From an uncultured Bacilli bacterium (GTDB lineage Bacteria; Bacillota_I; Bacilli_A; RF39; UBA660): a stretch of 5,929 nucleotides of DNA. Below the pieces are notes generated by a model. It had not been told where the DNA came from. It made no database searches and was given only the letters and a program-made list of their open reading frames with translations. This document shows positions 5,029 through 5,929 of this stretch, piece by piece. The position numbers and the translations under genes are program-made. Numbering within the stretch: the stretch's first letter is position 1; every line of letters begins with the position of its first letter. The stretch lies in assembly GCA_947624635.1 (NCBI GenBank), contig CANQLF010000041.1, forward strand, positions 1 to 5,929. Reading direction: 5' to 3'.

Positions 5029-5929
5029 TTACTCATTATTTAGATTTTCTATTTCTTCTTCCAATTGATTTATTGTATTTTTATATTCTTCTATTTTATC
5101 ATTTTTTTCTTTTAATTCATTTTCATATTCATCTATCTGATTTTCTAGTGATGTTATAGTTTCACTATTACTATTTTGTTCTTTAATATATGTATCTAAA
5201 TTATTTTTAATTTTATTTATATTATCACTTGATGCATAAACTTTAATATCACTTATTTCATTATCTATAGTAATAATTTTATTATCATTTAATTTATTTA
5301 TAAATTCTCTAATCATTTTAAATGGATTAGAACAATATGAATTAAATACTATTTGATAATTATTATGGTAATAATCAATATTACACATCTTATTAATTTT
5401 ATATTCTATTTCTATATTATCAATATTTTTTTCAATATATTCTACATTATGATAATCATCAAAGAATAATTTATCATTCATATCGATTTCTAATGTTTTA
5501 GTAACTATCATATCATTATTGTTTCTATCTATTAAATCAAACTTTAATGATCCAATACATATTAAGCCACAACTAATTCCAAATACTATTATAGATAATA
5601 TAAATGTCCAAATCATTTTCTTTTTATCATTTTTTCTATTAAATACAAAATTTATTAATAGTAATATAATTACAATATTTATAACACTAACTGATAATAA
5701 AGAAAATAATATACCTACAAAGAACACACCTGTTTTAATTATTACAAATGACAATATACTTAATGTTAGTAAACTAATTAAAAGGGTGATGAAAGATATC
5801 ATTATTATAATAGTAATAAACTTTACAATATATATAAATATTTTAAATAATCCATTTAAAAATTTATATTCACTATGTTTAGGATCTCTAATTATTATTT
5901 TTTCTTCTTTTATTTCTGCTTTTTCTAGT
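5029..5929 (-). CDS. Unrecognised three-helix membrane protein with C-terminal coiled coil (5' end missing)
   Basis: The frame is open to the right edge, so 299 residues are visible and the true start lies outside; Met at 5802 sits inside the first membrane helix and is not the start. Visible residues 1-35 are charged and probably cytoplasmic (KEEKIIIRDPKHSEYKFLN). Membrane helices fall at about 36-64, 67-96 and 105-128. The basic loop NRKNDKKK between helices 2 and 3 fits the cytoplasm, placing the rest outside the cell. Residues 129 to about 243 form an Asn-rich extracytoplasmic domain with two Cys (182, 199) that could pair. Residues about 255-299 are a heptad-like Glu/Lys/Leu/Ile coiled coil ending at the stop. 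I do not recognise the family or function. No convincing terminator follows. The missing N-terminus could carry a regulatory or binding domain; this cannot be seen. Confidence 0.85.
   Translation of the reverse strand, partial: LEKAEIKEEKIIIRDPKHSEYKFLNGLFKIFIYIVKFITIIIMISFITLLISLLTLSILSFVIIKTGVFFVGILFSLLSVSVINIVIILLLINFVFNRKNDKKKMIWTFILSIIVFGISCGLICIGSLKFDLIDRNNNDMIVTKTLEIDMNDKLFFDDYHNVEYIEKNIDNIEIEYKINKMCNIDYYHNNYQIVFNSYCSNPFKMIREFINKLNDNKIITIDNEISDIKVYASSDNINKIKNNLDTYIKEQNSNSETITSLENQIDEYENELKEKNDKIEEYKNTINQLEEEIENLNNE

Noticed and set aside
5800..5802. ATG as the start of the right-edge membrane protein
   Set aside because: The frame stays open for 42 more codons to the window end, this Met falls within the first membrane helix, and no ribosome binding site precedes it.
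1..5929. CRISPR array, tRNA/rRNA genes, riboswitch or insertion sequence
   Set aside because: No regularly spaced repeats, no tRNA-like cloverleaf or T-box/leader structure, and no transposase or terminal repeats were seen on reading both strands. Small structured RNAs in AT-rich gaps could be missed without folding tools.

Overview
This is a very AT-rich bacterial segment in which every supported gene lies on the minus strand, so transcription runs from high to low coordinates. Trp is encoded only by TGG in the genes checked, and dtd ends in a true TGA, so the standard bacterial code applies and a UGA=Trp mycoplasma is unlikely. The rel-dtd pair, the low GC and the protein styles suggest a low-GC Bacillota/Bacilli organism, perhaps an uncultured gut lineage. 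That placement is inference and cannot be refined from this window.

Layout in transcription order (right to left). (1) 5929-5029: the C-terminal 299 residues of a three-helix membrane protein with an extracytoplasmic domain and a C-terminal coiled coil. Its start lies beyond the window. (2) 4883-4292: a two-gene type II toxin-antitoxin operon, a RelB/DinJ-like antitoxin followed by a YafQ/RelE-like mRNA interferase overlapping it by 8 nt. It has its own promoter, a likely operator dyad and an AT-rich terminator. (3) 4067-2871: a stand-alone AAA_14/DUF4143 ATPase with a near-consensus sigma-A promoter, a perfect 10+10 bp dyad touching the -35 box, an almost leaderless predicted mRNA and its own terminator. 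(4) 2738-567: a bifunctional Rel/SpoT (p)ppGpp synthetase-hydrolase. It is followed without a gap by dtd (567-124, D-aminoacyl-tRNA deacylase) and then, 5 nt later, by the first 39 codons of a membrane protein, possibly an AI-2E-family transporter.

Genes in block 4 look co-transcribed: rel and dtd share one base (TAATG), and the ribosome binding site of the last gene sits on the dtd stop codon. rel-dtd is a classic Bacillota core pair (stringent response plus translation quality control). Blocks 2 and 3 are separate accessory-type transcription units. Two gene starts are corrected here from simple longest-ORF predictions: rel begins at ATG 2738, not GTG 2744, and the ATPase begins near 4067, because an upstream ATG at 4124 lies above the promoter. 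The right-edge gene is also open to the window end and does not start at Met 5802.

I found no clearly new multi-gene system. The items most worth a second look are the ATPase control region, the unrecognised coiled-coil membrane protein, the repeat structure downstream of the toxin, and a cre-like sequence in the rel promoter. No intergenic stretch exceeds 300 bases; the longest, 4068-4291, holds the ATPase promoter and dyad, the TA terminator and an inverted repeat.
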